DNA of 39,183 bases from DAISLF01 sp964517345. GTDB lineage: Bacteria > Patescibacteriota > Gracilibacteria > Peribacterales > Peribacteraceae. A program made the position numbers and the translations under genes. This document shows, piece by piece, positions 1 to 7,924 of the stretch. The notes under the pieces were generated by a model. That model had not been told where the DNA came from and made no database searches. It was given only the letters and a program-made list of their open reading frames with translations. Each line of letters begins with the position of its first letter. The stretch's first letter is position 1. Where the stretch lies: contig CAZFBZ010000004.1 in assembly GCA_964517345.1 (NCBI GenBank), forward strand, positions 1 to 39,183. Direction: 5' to 3'.

Positions 1-1
1 T

Positions 2-70
2 CCCGCGGCTGGCCATTCCCTGATCCGAAAGACCCGCTTTTTCCGCACCGTCTATTGCCTGTACGCCTAA
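2..70 (+). CDS. C-terminal end of an upstream gene (partial)
   Basis: One frame is open from the left edge to a TAA at 68-70 and ends in the residues RTVYCLYA. The last 22 residues are basic and hydrophobic and read like a genuine protein tail, but they are too short to identify a family. The nusA promoter candidate overlaps this end, which is usual in such a compact genome. It could equally be a chance open frame. Confidence 0.35.
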   Translation, partial: PAAGHSLIRKTRFFRTVYCLYA

Positions 71-82
71 ACGGTGTAGAAT
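55..82 (+). promoter_or_regulatory. sigma70-type promoter of nusA
   Basis: TTGCCT (55-60) and TAGAAT (77-82) are separated by 16 nt. Transcription would start near 89, giving an untranslated leader of about 85 nt before the nusA ATG at 175. The end of that leader is C/T-rich rather than carrying a Shine-Dalgarno site. Confidence 0.5.
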
Positions 83-174
83 AGTCGTACAGATCGTTGA
101 TCGTATCGCACTATTTCATCCTTCTTGGATTGGAATGGTGTCTTCTCCGCGTTCCGTTTTTCTCACCCTCTCCC

Positions 175-1521
175 ATGAAAGCATCGTTCCTCGCCGCCAT
201 TAACCAGATCTGCAACGACAAAAACGTCCGCCCCGAGCAGGTCATCGAGGCCGTCAAGCAGGCCATCGCCACCGCGTACCGCAAGGACTTCGGCAACAAA
301 GAGCAGGAGATCCGCGTGGACCTGGAGGAAGGCCGCGACATGCCGACCATTCTCCTCGTCAAAGAAGTCGTCTCCGACGTGGAGAACGATAACTTCGAAA
401 TCAGCGTGAAGGACGCCCGCAAGGTGAAGCCGGACGCCGAAGAGGGCGACGAGATCGCCATCGATGTCACGCCGCTCGAGTACGGACGCATCGCCACGCA
501 AGCCGCCAAGCAGGTCATCCTCCAGAAGCTGCAGGAGGCCGAAAAACAGTCTCTCTATGAGATGTTCAAGGACCGCGAAGAGGAGCTCCTCACCGCGACC
601 GTCACGAAGGTGGACCCGAACTGGGTCACGCTTGAGATCGAAGGCATGACCGTCTCGCTCCCCTGGCGCGAGCAGATCCCCGGCGAGCATTACTACACGG
701 GCAAGCGCATCCGCGTGTACCTCGACCGCGTCGAACTGACGGGCAAGGGTCCGCAGCTCCGCATCTCCCGCACGCACCCGAACCTCGTCAAAAAACTGCT
801 GGAACTGGAGATCCCCGAGGTCCGCAACGGCGACGTGGAGATCAAGGCGATCGCCCGCGACGCCGGCTTCCGCAGCAAGGTCGCCGTCCTGAGCAACGAC
901 CCGCGCATTGATCCGATCGGCGCCTGCGTCGGCCAGAAGGGCGTGCGTATCCAGGCCGTCATGGAGGAAATCAACGGCGAACGCGTCGACATGATCGAAT
1001 GGTCCGCCGATCCCATCAAACTGATCTCGCTCGCGCTCCAGCCGGCCGCCATCTCGGCCGTCATCATCGTCAACGACCAGGAGCGCATCGACGACCAGGG
1101 CCGCCGCGTGAAGAAGCGCGCAGCCGTGTTCGTGGAAGAGGCACAGCGCCCGATGGCCATCGGCAAGAAAGGCCAGAACATCCGTCTCGCGACCGAGCTG
1201 ACGGGCTACGAGCTCGACATGTACAACTACGAGGAACTCCCGGCCTTCAAGGCCAAGCTCGCGGTGCTCCGCGGCGAGGCTCCGCCCGAGGGCATGGTGC
1301 TGGATGGCACGGAGGCCGCCCCGACGGGCGACATGCCGGTGCCGATGACGGACGCCGTCTCCATGGACAGCGCTGATGCCGCGGTTGTCATCGCCCCCGC
1401 CGCCGAAGACGCCCCGCCGATGCCGGTCGACACGCCCGCGGAAACCGCCGCTCCGGCCATCGACGCACTGGAGGCTCCGGCCGCCGAAGATGCGCCCAAG
1501 AAAAAGAAGAAGGCCGCGTAA
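175..1521 (+). CDS. nusA: transcription termination/antitermination factor NusA
   Basis: NusA binds RNA polymerase and nascent RNA and modulates pausing, termination and antitermination. The 448-aa product has the family order: an N-terminal RNAP-binding domain (about 1-120), an S1 domain (about 130-200), KH1 (IGACVGQKGVRIQ, about residue 245) and KH2 (AIGKKGQNIRLA, about 325). The tail from about 370 is Ala/Pro/Asp-rich, looks disordered and ends in KKKKKAA, in place of the acidic repeats of some proteobacterial NusA. I chose the ATG at 175 because the protein then starts exactly where NusA homologues start. The open frame extends to a TTG at 97, but those 26 residues look non-coding. No Shine-Dalgarno is visible; the start follows a run of C and T. 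A strong hairpin terminator follows the stop. Confidence 0.96.
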   Translation: MKASFLAAINQICNDKNVRPEQVIEAVKQAIATAYRKDFGNKEQEIRVDLEEGRDMPTILLVKEVVSDVENDNFEISVKDARKVKPDAEEGDEIAIDVTPLEYGRIATQAAKQVILQKLQEAEKQSLYEMFKDREEELLTATVTKVDPNWVTLEIEGMTVSLPWREQIPGEHYYTGKRIRVYLDRVELTGKGPQLRISRTHPNLVKKLLELEIPEVRNGDVEIKAIARDAGFRSKVAVLSNDPRIDPIGACVGQKGVRIQAVMEEINGERVDMIEWSADPIKLISLALQPAAISAVIIVNDQERIDDQGRRVKKRAAVFVEEAQRPMAIGKKGQNIRLATELTGYELDMYNYEELPAFKAKLAVLRGEAPPEGMVLDGTEAAPTGDMPVPMTDAVSMDSADAAVVIAPAAEDAPPMPVDTPAETAAPAIDALEAPAAEDAPKKKKKAA

Positions 1522-1545
1522 GCCGCTCTCTCCGCTTTCAGCCAG

Positions 1546-1568
1546 AAACCCCGGTCTCCGGGGTTTTT
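1546..1568. terminator. bidirectional intrinsic terminator
   Basis: A 9-bp stem (1546-1554 with 1558-1566), loop TCT, runs into a T-tract on the plus strand. It ends nusA. The minus-strand gene ending at 1570 also reads into it, where the T-tract is weaker. Confidence 0.8.
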
Positions 1569-1569
1569 G

Positions 1570-2244
1570 TTATGCGCTGCGACGCCTGCGGCGGGGATGG
1601 AGCTCTCCCAGGCGCTGGATGCGCCCCCGGATACGCTCATGGACCTGATGCAGAAGAACCACGGTGGCCAGACGCTGCGCCAGTGTGCAGTCCATGTTTG
1701 TCGAATCGATGCTCTGTCCCGACTCGTCGACGGTCTGCTCCAGTTCCCAGAGATCTTCGTCGTTCTCCAGCAGCGTGATGTGCTGGATAAACGTATCGGT
1801 CTCCTCGTCATCGCGGTCATGCCGGGTACGCAGCCTCACGCGGTCGTCGAGAGCCGCGCTCGGCACGGATGCATCGCATTCCGTCACCACGCCGACACCT
1901 GTCTGCCAGACTTTGCGGCGCACGGTGAGGTCGCCCGTCAGGCGGGACCGGACGTTTTGGGGCTTCCCGCGCAGAACAACGTACATACTGTCTTCTTCGC
2001 GCACTTCCACGATCTTCGGAGTGCGCACCCCCGCCATGCAGAAAAGCTCCCCGATCTGCTCATGCAGACGGAGCATATTGGCCGCCAGAAAGACCGACGA
2101 CGACGCCCGCAGGCGTCTCGAGGTGGGAAGATCATCATAGTCCCGGCAGTGATCGTTGAGCTCCATCCACGCCCGCGCGTTGAGCGGATTCTCGAGGATG
2201 GCGGCCTCCAGGCCGGCGCGTGCGTGCTGGCTTTCGGTCGGCAT
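1570..2244 (-). CDS. hypothetical protein, 224 aa
   Basis: I do not recognise a family. The product is acidic and soluble-looking, with no signal peptide or membrane segment. The N-terminal half is probably helical (ILENPLNARAWMELNDHC, about residues 16-33), the middle is strand-rich (VVLRGKPQNVRSRL), the following part is Asp/Glu-rich and the extreme C-terminus is Arg-rich. The opposite strand is also open over this span, but its translation is His/Arg-rich with no recognisable character, so the minus frame is preferred. I chose the ATG at 2244 over an upstream TTG at 2253. A possible -10 (TAGCGT) lies 9 nt upstream of the ATG, which fits the leaderless pattern seen elsewhere here. It is convergent with nusA and divergent from the exonuclease gene. 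Confidence 0.7.
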   Translation of the reverse strand: MPTESQHARAGLEAAILENPLNARAWMELNDHCRDYDDLPTSRRLRASSSVFLAANMLRLHEQIGELFCMAGVRTPKIVEVREEDSMYVVLRGKPQNVRSRLTGDLTVRRKVWQTGVGVVTECDASVPSAALDDRVRLRTRHDRDDEETDTFIQHITLLENDEDLWELEQTVDESGQSIDSTNMDCTLAQRLATVVLLHQVHERIRGRIQRLGELHPRRRRRSA

Positions 2245-2320
2245 GCGGGGCAAACGCTATGACATCGATGGGCCTCGTGCAACAAAACGCCATCCCCTAC
2301 CGCTTTTCACGGCTTCCCCG

Positions 2321-2326
2321 TAGGCT
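2321..2326 (+). promoter_or_regulatory. -10-like box 6 nt before the exonuclease start
   Basis: TAGGCT ends 6 nt before the ATG at 2333 and no Shine-Dalgarno is present. If it is a real -10, the mRNA would be leaderless. No convincing -35 is visible. Confidence 0.35.
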
Positions 2327-2332
2327 GTCTGC

Positions 2333-4753
2333 ATGCGCCTGCCTCCGCTGCCGCTCGTGGTTCTGGACACTGAAACGACGGGCTTCGTGCCACGGGCGCA
2401 TCACGTGATCGAATTCGCGTGTGCACAGGCAACAGACGGGAAAGTGACGACGGAGTACGAGCAGCTCCTGGCGTGCGACGCGATCCCGCCGCTGGTGGAA
2501 GTGCTGACCCGCATCCGCACGGCGGACCTCGCGGGCAAGCCGACGTTCGCGGAGAAAACCGCGGAGATCCTGTCACATCTGCCGGAGGACGCGCTGATCG
2601 TCGGTCAGAACGTCAATTTTGATATCGGAATGCTCAAGGGCGAGGGCATCGATCTGAGTGGGCGCGCGTGCATCGATACGTCCATGCTCGCGTCACTGGT
2701 GTTTCCGGAATTGCAGAGCTACTCGCTCGGCTATTTGAGCAAAGTACTCAGGCTCAATCATAATCCGCCCCACCGCGCGCTCGGGGACGTGCGCGCCACG
2801 CTCGAGCTGCTCGGCAAGTGCTGGGAGAGATTGCTGGAACTGCCGCCCGAACTGCGCGAGATCGCCTGCGCGATCATGGAGAAAGCCCCGGAGGGCTACC
2901 GCCGGCTGTTCGCCGCGCTTCCGCCTGCGACGAAAAAGACCGAACCCTCCTGGCTGCGCTGGAAGGAGCAGAAGGAAGACGCGCCTGCACCGCCCCCGCT
3001 GACACTGCCGGTGCCCACCGCGGGCGAGGTGCTGCTGCAGGAGGAACCGCTGGACCCCACGCACCTGCAGGCATTGCTGCATGGCGCGATCAACGATGCG
3101 ACCACGCGCCGCTGGATCGCCGTGAAAAACCTCCGTGCGTCGCTGGAGCGCCTTCCGGCCGAGCTCCACGCAGCCATGGAGGACGGACGCGTCCGCGTGC
3201 TGCATCCGCCGGAATTCCTGCTGGACCGCGGCGCTGTCGAGCGGCTGGCCACGCAGTCTTCCTACACCGCAGATGAAGCCACGCTCGCGCTGAAGATCGC
3301 CTGGTACCCCGGCGCCACCCACGACGATATGCCCGTGCACGGCGGCGAGGAGGCGGTATGGAACGGCAAAGTCGCCTGCACCGAAGCCTCCAACGAGTAC
3401 CTGGCGCAATTCCGCGATCCGCCGCAGGTCGCGCTGCTGGATCACCGCGAGCTGCTGGGCTTTCTGGAGTCGCCCGATCATCCGGCGCAGGCGGCCCTGC
3501 AGGGCAAGCTCCATGTGCTGATCGACGACGCGTCGATGCTGGAAGACACCGCAACGCGCGCCTACGGCTGGTACTGCGCTGTGGATGACATGCGGGCCGC
3601 CGCGCAGGGCGACGCGCTCCTCACGCGCTTCATGGACGTGTTCCAGTTGTGGATGGAGAAGACGCGTCAGTTCCAGGACATCCGGTACCTGAGCGAGCCG
3701 GATCTGCGCTCGGCGGAAGCACGCGGCGTGCGCGAATTGCTGGTGGAAGTGACGGCTAAAGACGGCCTGCAGGAGAAGGCATTGGAATCGCTGCGCAACC
3801 TGGCAAAAATTCTGGATCCGCAGAATCTGGGCGGGCGCTTCGCGTGGATAGAACAGCGCCAGAATGGCAGCCAGACGCTGCAGTCGGTGCCCGAGAGGAT
3901 CGGCGTGTTCCTCCATCAGAGCCTGTTTTCCAAGCATCCGGTCACGCTGCTCATCCCGACCGGCGCGCGCGAGATGCTGCCGGAGATTCTGCCGCCGACG
4001 ATCAAGGGCCGGGGGAGCAAAGGCAAGAGCGAGACGTTCGATGGCGAGCTGACGCGCGTGCCGCTCTCGTACAACGCAAACCCGGGATTGGAGGAACTGC
4101 TCACGAATCCGCCGACCGGCAAGACGATCATCCTGCTGCCGAGCCGCGGCATGATCGAGGACTACTACGTGAAGTACACCGAGCCGTTGGAGAGAGAAGG
4201 CGTCACGCTGATCTGCCAGGGAGTCGGCGGAGGCCTGGGCCGCATGCAGGCGGAATTCACCGCGGCGCCCGCGCCCGCCCTGTGGCTGCTGACTCCATGG
4301 ATGTTCGAAGGCATCGATCTGCCCGCAGGCCTCGTGGATCACCTGGTCATCCGCACGCTGCCCTTTGATCATCCGTCGCATCCTGTGATCAGCAGGAGAT
4401 CAGCACACTACGAAGATCCGTTCCAGCACTACTGTCTGCCACGCCTGATGCACCGGCTGTTCCGTGTGATCCGCACGTATTGCCGCTTCCGCACGGGAAC
4501 GGGCGATGTGCGCCTGCTCGATGACCGCATCTTCAGCAAGAGCTACGGCAAGAAGGTCCGCGAGTATCTGGATCACATCTCGCTGCCGCCTTCCGACGAA
4601 CCCGACGTGCCGCGTGCATCGACGGGAAAATCTCCGATGACGGTAAAGCCGCTCAGCGGAACACCGCCCGTCAAAAAGCCTGCGCCGCAGAAAAAGTCGC
4701 CGCCGAAAGATCCGCCGAAGACCGGAGGGAAAGATCAGTTGGCGTTGTTTTGA
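2333..4753 (+). CDS. DnaQ-family 3'-5' exonuclease fused to a degenerate DinG/XPD-type helicase
   Basis: The 806-aa protein begins with an RNase T/DnaQ exonuclease domain (about 1-170): ExoI motif DTETTG, ExoII-like GQNVNFDIG, and ExoIII HRALGDVRA. It then resembles the DnaQ-DinG fusion architecture. The C-terminal RecA-like half is recognisable, with LLPSRGMIEDYY and a motif VI-like region around LTPWMFEGIDLP. The first helicase lobe has no visible Walker A: where GxGKT is expected the sequence reads WIAVKNLRAS. The DEAH-like box is replaced by LIDDASMLED. The iron-sulfur cysteines of DinG are not seen either. The exonuclease is probably active and the helicase probably is not. The C-terminal ~60 residues are Pro/Lys-rich linker. 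The role is likely DNA repair or editing of 3' ends. It stands alone on the plus strand. Confidence 0.88.
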   Translation: MRLPPLPLVVLDTETTGFVPRAHHVIEFACAQATDGKVTTEYEQLLACDAIPPLVEVLTRIRTADLAGKPTFAEKTAEILSHLPEDALIVGQNVNFDIGMLKGEGIDLSGRACIDTSMLASLVFPELQSYSLGYLSKVLRLNHNPPHRALGDVRATLELLGKCWERLLELPPELREIACAIMEKAPEGYRRLFAALPPATKKTEPSWLRWKEQKEDAPAPPPLTLPVPTAGEVLLQEEPLDPTHLQALLHGAINDATTRRWIAVKNLRASLERLPAELHAAMEDGRVRVLHPPEFLLDRGAVERLATQSSYTADEATLALKIAWYPGATHDDMPVHGGEEAVWNGKVACTEASNEYLAQFRDPPQVALLDHRELLGFLESPDHPAQAALQGKLHVLIDDASMLEDTATRAYGWYCAVDDMRAAAQGDALLTRFMDVFQLWMEKTRQFQDIRYLSEPDLRSAEARGVRELLVEVTAKDGLQEKALESLRNLAKILDPQNLGGRFAWIEQRQNGSQTLQSVPERIGVFLHQSLFSKHPVTLLIPTGAREMLPEILPPTIKGRGSKGKSETFDGELTRVPLSYNANPGLEELLTNPPTGKTIILLPSRGMIEDYYVKYTEPLEREGVTLICQGVGGGLGRMQAEFTAAPAPALWLLTPWMFEGIDLPAGLVDHLVIRTLPFDHPSHPVISRRSAHYEDPFQHYCLPRLMHRLFRVIRTYCRFRTGTGDVRLLDDRIFSKSYGKKVREYLDHISLPPSDEPDVPRASTGKSPMTVKPLSGTPPVKKPAPQKKSPPKDPPKTGGKDQLALF

Positions 4754-4761
4754 TTATCATT

Positions 4762-4832
4762 AGTTTTGTCGTGGTTCGACTACGCTCACCATGACAAAAC
4801 TATGTCACCCTGAGCGTAGTCGAAGGGCGACA
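4762..4832. repeat. REP/MITE-like double hairpin, copy 1
   Basis: There are two adjacent imperfect hairpins. The first has arms around 4762-4774 and 4789-4801, the second around 4802-4832. Their loops, TTCGACTACGCTCA (4775-4788) and TGAGCGTAGTCGAA, are exact reverse complements of each other. A related copy lies at 24944-25009. Translated, it produces the artefactual peptide SPFDYAQGD, which is common as a spurious prediction in many bacterial genomes. Confidence 0.75.
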
Positions 4833-4858
4833 TGGTTTTAGCATTACATACCGAAGTG

Positions 4859-4883
4859 CCCCGCCGTTGGTAAGACGGCGGGG
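4859..4883. terminator. GC-rich hairpin, terminator-like
   Basis: A 9-bp stem CCCCGCCGT/ACGGCGGGG with a 7-nt loop lies between two convergent genes. No T-run follows on either strand, so it may be a processing or stability hairpin rather than an intrinsic terminator. Confidence 0.4.
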
Positions 4884-4918
4884 TGGTTGCTGCCCCGGGA
4901 AGGGCAACGAGGGGGAAG

Positions 4919-5065
4919 TCACTTTTTCTTGCCGCTGATCGCGTCATTCGTATTCTCGAACATCTTGCTCGTGCTGCAGCCGAAAAATTGTCCGGCGAAC
5001 AGTGCGAGTGCGATGAGGAGAAGGAACGGCATGATGCGCTCGAGCCAAGTCTTGTTCTTCCACAT
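4919..5065 (-). CDS. small single-pass membrane protein, 48 aa
   Basis: The product has a short basic start (MWKNKTWLER), one hydrophobic segment (about residues 11-28) and a short polar tail ending in KKK. The sequence FFGCSTSK after the hydrophobic segment is reminiscent of a lipoprotein signal, but the lipobox is imperfect. Unlike most genes here it has a plausible Shine-Dalgarno (a run of six G about 10 nt upstream) and an approximately 80-nt leader from a good promoter at 5153-5181. The open frame extends further upstream, but that part lies in the leader. I cannot assign a function. Confidence 0.65.
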   Translation of the reverse strand: MWKNKTWLERIMPFLLLIALALFAGQFFGCSTSKMFENTNDAISGKKK

Positions 5066-5139
5066 AGCGTAGACCCCCCTATATGCCCAAAGAGCAGCGC
5101 GCCTACCGAGGCGCACAACCCTTGGGCTTGTGTCGCCGA

Positions 5140-5152
5140 AATAGGCCCTATT
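5140..5152. promoter_or_regulatory. short palindrome at the transcription start
   Basis: AATAG-GCC-CTATT sits directly downstream of the minus-strand -10 box and spans the expected start of transcription. That is a typical operator position. The site is short, so this is tentative. Confidence 0.3.
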
Positions 5153-5181
5153 ATTATACAATATTTGTCATATATTGACAA
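5153..5181 (-). promoter_or_regulatory. strong sigma70-type promoter for the 48-aa protein
   Basis: On the minus strand TTGTCA (5181-5176) and TATAAT (5158-5153) are spaced by 17 nt. The -35 is part of an inverted repeat (TTGTCA-n5-TGACAA, 5165-5181). A similar inverted repeat surrounds the -35 at 24723-24738. Confidence 0.7.
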
Positions 5182-5197
5182 TTACAGCGCTTATGGC

Positions 5198-6598
5198 TCA
5201 ATCTGCGCCTTTTCGTGAGAATACGGTGAACACGGTCCTCCAGAGGATCCACAGATCCATCATGAGTGACCATTCTTCAATGTACTGGAGATCGAACCGC
5301 ACTTCCTCGCCGAAGCTCAGATCCGATCTGCCCGACACCTGCGCGAGCCCCGTGAGTCCGGGTTTGACGGCGAACACGCGGCGCTGCTCCAGCGAGTAGC
5401 GCGCGACTTCTTCCGGCAGGTGCGGCCGCGGTCCAACAAGCGACATGTCGCCGAGGAACACATTCCAGAGCTGCGGCAGCTCGTCCAACGTCCAGCGGCG
5501 GAGGAATTTGCCGACGCGTGTGACGCGCGGGTCGTTGCGCACTTTGAAGAGCGGACCGTCCGTTCGGTGATTGAGCTTCAGCACTTCATCCCGGCGCTTG
5601 TCGGCGTCCTGCACCATCGAGCGGAACTTGAGCACGCCCAGCTTGCGCCTCCCCTGCTCGCCCACGCGCTGCGAGACGTAGAACACGGGCAGGCCGCTAT
5701 CGATGACGATGACGATCGCGATGACGATGAGCAACGGCGAGAGGACGATGAGCGCGGCGCCGCTGATGAGCAGATCGAAGAGACGCTTGGCCACGCGGCC
5801 CCAGCCGTCGAGCGGCGTCGGCTGGAAGCGTACCAACGGAAGAAGCCCCAGGCGCTCCACGCGCAGCTGGTGCGGCACATCGGCCAGAACCGGCGGCAGG
5901 AAGCCATATCCGAGCTGCTGGCTGCGGCAGTAGTTGATCAGTGCGAGGGTTTCCTCGCTGTCCGGGTTGGGGTCGGTCTGGAGGACCAGATCGACCTCGC
6001 GCTGATGCACGAGACGCTTGAGCGCCTCCAGATCCGGGAGGTGCCCGAGGTACCAGTAGTGCTCGTCATGCTCGAGCGTGCCGTGCGCGACAGCCGCGAG
6101 CGTCTGGCGTCCGACGGAGACGACGATGCGACGCCCGATGCCCGCGCGGAGGAACGACCGCTGCAGCACCGTGAGCGCCATGCGCCCCAGCGTCACGAAG
6201 AACGCAATGAAGAACACGGCGTACAGAAGCAGCGCGCGGGAGAAGAAGAACTCGCGCAGGTAGAGCGAGTACCAGCCGATCACCACCACGAGCCACAGGC
6301 CCGTCGTCACGATCACCATGCCGACCTCGCGCCATGCACTGAGCGTGGAGCGCAGGGTGTAGAGGCCGAGCAGCGCGGCGAGCACCGCGAAGAGCACGAC
6401 GCCCGGCGTGGCGAACGTGGAGAGGTAGCGCCCGAGCGACGGCAGCGCCGAGAGCATGTCCGGGAACTGCTGCCCCGGGATGAGATTGATATTGGCTTGC
6501 CGAAGCCGGAAACTCAAAAGCAGCGCGGCGAGCACCGCGAGGGCGTCGAGGGGGACGCGGATGACCCCGAAGATCACCTCGGTCTTCTTCATGCTCAT
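5198..6598 (-). CDS. polyprenyl-phosphate hexose-1-phosphate transferase (WcaJ/WbaP-type)
   Basis: This membrane enzyme family transfers a sugar-1-phosphate from a nucleotide sugar to undecaprenyl phosphate, the first step of exopolysaccharide or glycan synthesis. The 466-aa product has about four N-terminal hydrophobic segments (about 12-130), a nucleotide-binding-like middle domain (CoA_binding_3 type), then a fifth hydrophobic segment (about 275-295). The C-terminal catalytic domain carries KFRSM, the RRWTLDELPQLWNV block, DMSLVGPRP and KPGLTGLAQVSGR. Length and order match the full polyisoprenyl glycosylphosphotransferase family. The ATG at 6598 is 6 nt after the stop of the upstream gene, so it probably belongs to an operon with the two unknown genes at 6605-7553. 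The specific sugar cannot be told from sequence. Confidence 0.93.
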   Translation of the reverse strand: MSMKKTEVIFGVIRVPLDALAVLAALLLSFRLRQANINLIPGQQFPDMLSALPSLGRYLSTFATPGVVLFAVLAALLGLYTLRSTLSAWREVGMVIVTTGLWLVVVIGWYSLYLREFFFSRALLLYAVFFIAFFVTLGRMALTVLQRSFLRAGIGRRIVVSVGRQTLAAVAHGTLEHDEHYWYLGHLPDLEALKRLVHQREVDLVLQTDPNPDSEETLALINYCRSQQLGYGFLPPVLADVPHQLRVERLGLLPLVRFQPTPLDGWGRVAKRLFDLLISGAALIVLSPLLIVIAIVIVIDSGLPVFYVSQRVGEQGRRKLGVLKFRSMVQDADKRRDEVLKLNHRTDGPLFKVRNDPRVTRVGKFLRRWTLDELPQLWNVFLGDMSLVGPRPHLPEEVARYSLEQRRVFAVKPGLTGLAQVSGRSDLSFGEEVRFDLQYIEEWSLMMDLWILWRTVFTVFSRKGAD

Positions 6599-6604
6599 AG
6601 TGTA

Positions 6605-7000
6605 CTACCAGGAAGCGGGTACGGGGGGAGAATCGGGAGTGTCCGGCTCGAAAGGTGACCAGATTCTGTCGTGTCCGTAGATAAGCGTGACTACGGCGTG
6701 GTAGTGGCGGCGGAAATCCTTTTGCAGATCGAGACTCCACTCCTCCTGTTGCCCCATCGCATTGAGCGCAAGAACGTGTGCGTTGATCCGGGCGACCACG
6801 TCTCTATTTTGCGCGGTGATAACATTGGCGAATGCATCGGGCGGAAACACTTCTTCATATCTGCGACAGGGTGACGTGCGCAACACCCCGGCAACGCCCC
6901 TCCAGCCATCGAGCTGATAGACGATCGCAAGGCGCACGACCTCGTTGGCGTAATCTTGTGAGAGAGCGTTGGCGCCGAGCTGGGGAAGTCGTTCCAGCAT
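6605..7000 (-). CDS. hypothetical protein, 131 aa
   Basis: This is a soluble, probably mostly helical protein with no family I recognise. It contains aromatic and charged patches such as DLQKDFRRHYHAVVTLIYG near residue 100 and a Pro-rich end. I chose the ATG at 7000 over a TTG at 7009. A -10-like TATCGT lies 8 nt upstream, so it may be leaderless or simply be read from upstream. The stop is 6 nt before the glycosylphosphotransferase start, which suggests co-expression. Confidence 0.65.
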   Translation of the reverse strand: MLERLPQLGANALSQDYANEVVRLAIVYQLDGWRGVAGVLRTSPCRRYEEVFPPDAFANVITAQNRDVVARINAHVLALNAMGQQEEWSLDLQKDFRRHYHAVVTLIYGHDRIWSPFEPDTPDSPPVPASW

Positions 7001-7058
7001 AGTTTGCAACGATACAGCAAAAACGACTCATAGGCAGCTTTATTCAAAAGACAGCGGA

Positions 7059-7553
7059 TTACAGGCTGTCTGTTCTGGCCTGCAGCAGCGTCAGTTCCTG
7101 CACCAGCGAATTGTCTTTCCAGAGCGCGAGAACAAGCCGCGCGACGGGGAAAGCGAGCCGCAGGGATTCGCGGATACTCGTCATGTCCGGCGGAGTCTGC
7201 CGCAAGGCTGCGCCAATTGCATCGATGAAGAACCGGCACTCGAGAACGGTCAGCTGCCGGTACGCCGCGTCAACTTCCGGTGGAGCAGTCCCTCCAGTCA
7301 TGTCGTATCCGGCCGTCACTTCTCCTACGGCGGACGCGTGTTTTCTCATGCCTGCAAGATCGGCCCTGCACGCGCCGGTTTCCAGGAATGCGACGGCATT
7401 CCCGAGAATTCTCCTGTCGTTCGCGTCAGTAATTGTCTCACCCGCGAGCAATCCATTGAGCGCTGCTGACGTCCCGGCAGTATCGATGGGCTCCGGTTCT
7501 TCGTAGATTTTCAGCGGGCCTGCGGGAATATCGGGCACGTCGGGGGTACTCAT
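7059..7553 (-). CDS. hypothetical protein, 164 aa, beside the scaffold gap
   Basis: The product starts MSTPDVPDIPAGP and is predicted to be soluble and mainly helical, with a Cys-containing central part (TGACRADLAGMRKHASAVG). I recognise no family. The ATG at 7553 lies 4 nt from the N run, so the promoter and any upstream coding sequence are missing. A longer frame running through the Ns is meaningless. It precedes the other small unknown gene by 58 nt in the same direction. Confidence 0.6.
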   Translation of the reverse strand: MSTPDVPDIPAGPLKIYEEPEPIDTAGTSAALNGLLAGETITDANDRRILGNAVAFLETGACRADLAGMRKHASAVGEVTAGYDMTGGTAPPEVDAAYRQLTVLECRFFIDAIGAALRQTPPDMTSIRESLRLAFPVARLVLALWKDNSLVQELTLLQARTDSL

Positions 7554-7557
7554 GGAT

Positions 7558-7657
7558 NNNNNNNNNNNNNNNNNNNNNNNNNNNNNNNNNNNNNNNNNNN
7601 NNNNNNNNNNNNNNNNNNNNNNNNNNNNNNNNNNNNNNNNNNNNNNNNNNNNNNNNN
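7558..7657. other. assembly gap (100 N)
   Basis: Exactly 100 Ns separate two contigs, which is the usual placeholder for a gap of unknown size. The flanks are ATGGAT on the left and ATGGAG on the right. Sequence upstream of the 7553 start and any tRNA cluster partners may be missing here. Confidence 0.98.
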
Positions 7658-7658
7658 A

Positions 7659-7733
7659 TGGAGCCGCCTCGGGGAATCGAACCCCGGACCTACTCATTAC
7701 AAGTGAGTTGCTCTACCGCTGAGCTAAGGCGGC
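7659..7733 (-). tRNA. tRNA-Thr (anticodon TGT)
   Basis: On the minus strand all arms fold. The acceptor is GCCGCCT/AGGCGGC. The D-arm is GCTC...GAGC. The anticodon stem is ACTCA/TGAGT with loop CTTGTAA (anticodon TGT). The T-arm is CGGGG-TTCGATT-CCCCG. The discriminator is T and CCA is encoded. The length is 75 nt. Confidence 0.97.
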
Positions 7734-7813
7734 GCGGTATCGATGGTTGGGAGAAAGAACAGATTCTGGATCGAGCCTTCTTATTTTCTATCGCCGTGCT
7801 CCGCACGGCGGGG

Positions 7814-7830
7814 CGCTGAGCTAAGGCGGC
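7814..7830 (-). repeat. 17-nt duplicate of the tRNA-Thr 5' end
   Basis: The 17 bases 7814-7830 are identical to 7717-7733, the first 17 nt of the tRNA-Thr gene. Instead of the rest of a tRNA, they are followed by a GC-rich hairpin (CCGTGC-GGA-GCACGG on the minus strand). This could be a tRNA remnant, for example from a past integration event. Confidence 0.7.
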
Positions 7831-7891
7831 ACGAATGCCAATCGTCGGATGAAAAGAACAGCGTTATCGTAGCAGAATATAGCCAAAATCC

Positions 7892-7920
7892 TTGTCCAAA
7901 ATGCCAAAATAAGAGATAAT
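7892..7920 (+). promoter_or_regulatory. promoter of the RNase P RNA gene
   Basis: TTGTCC (7892-7897), a 17-nt spacer and GATAAT (7915-7920) place the start at about 7925-7927, matching the 5' strand of RNase P helix P1. Confidence 0.75.
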
Positions 7921-7924
7921 GTGT

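Noticed and set aside
97..174. Upstream TTG start for NusA
   Set aside because: The 26 extra residues are unlike NusA and would lie in the mRNA leader. The ATG at 175 matches the family start.
1567..2262. Long plus-strand open frame opposite the 224-aa hypothetical gene
   Set aside because: Its translation has biased His/Arg composition with no recognisable domain, and it overlaps the nusA terminator. The minus frame reads as a normal protein.
4786..5181. Minus-strand open frame containing SPFDYAQGD
   Set aside because: This peptide is the known spurious translation of a REP-like hairpin repeat.
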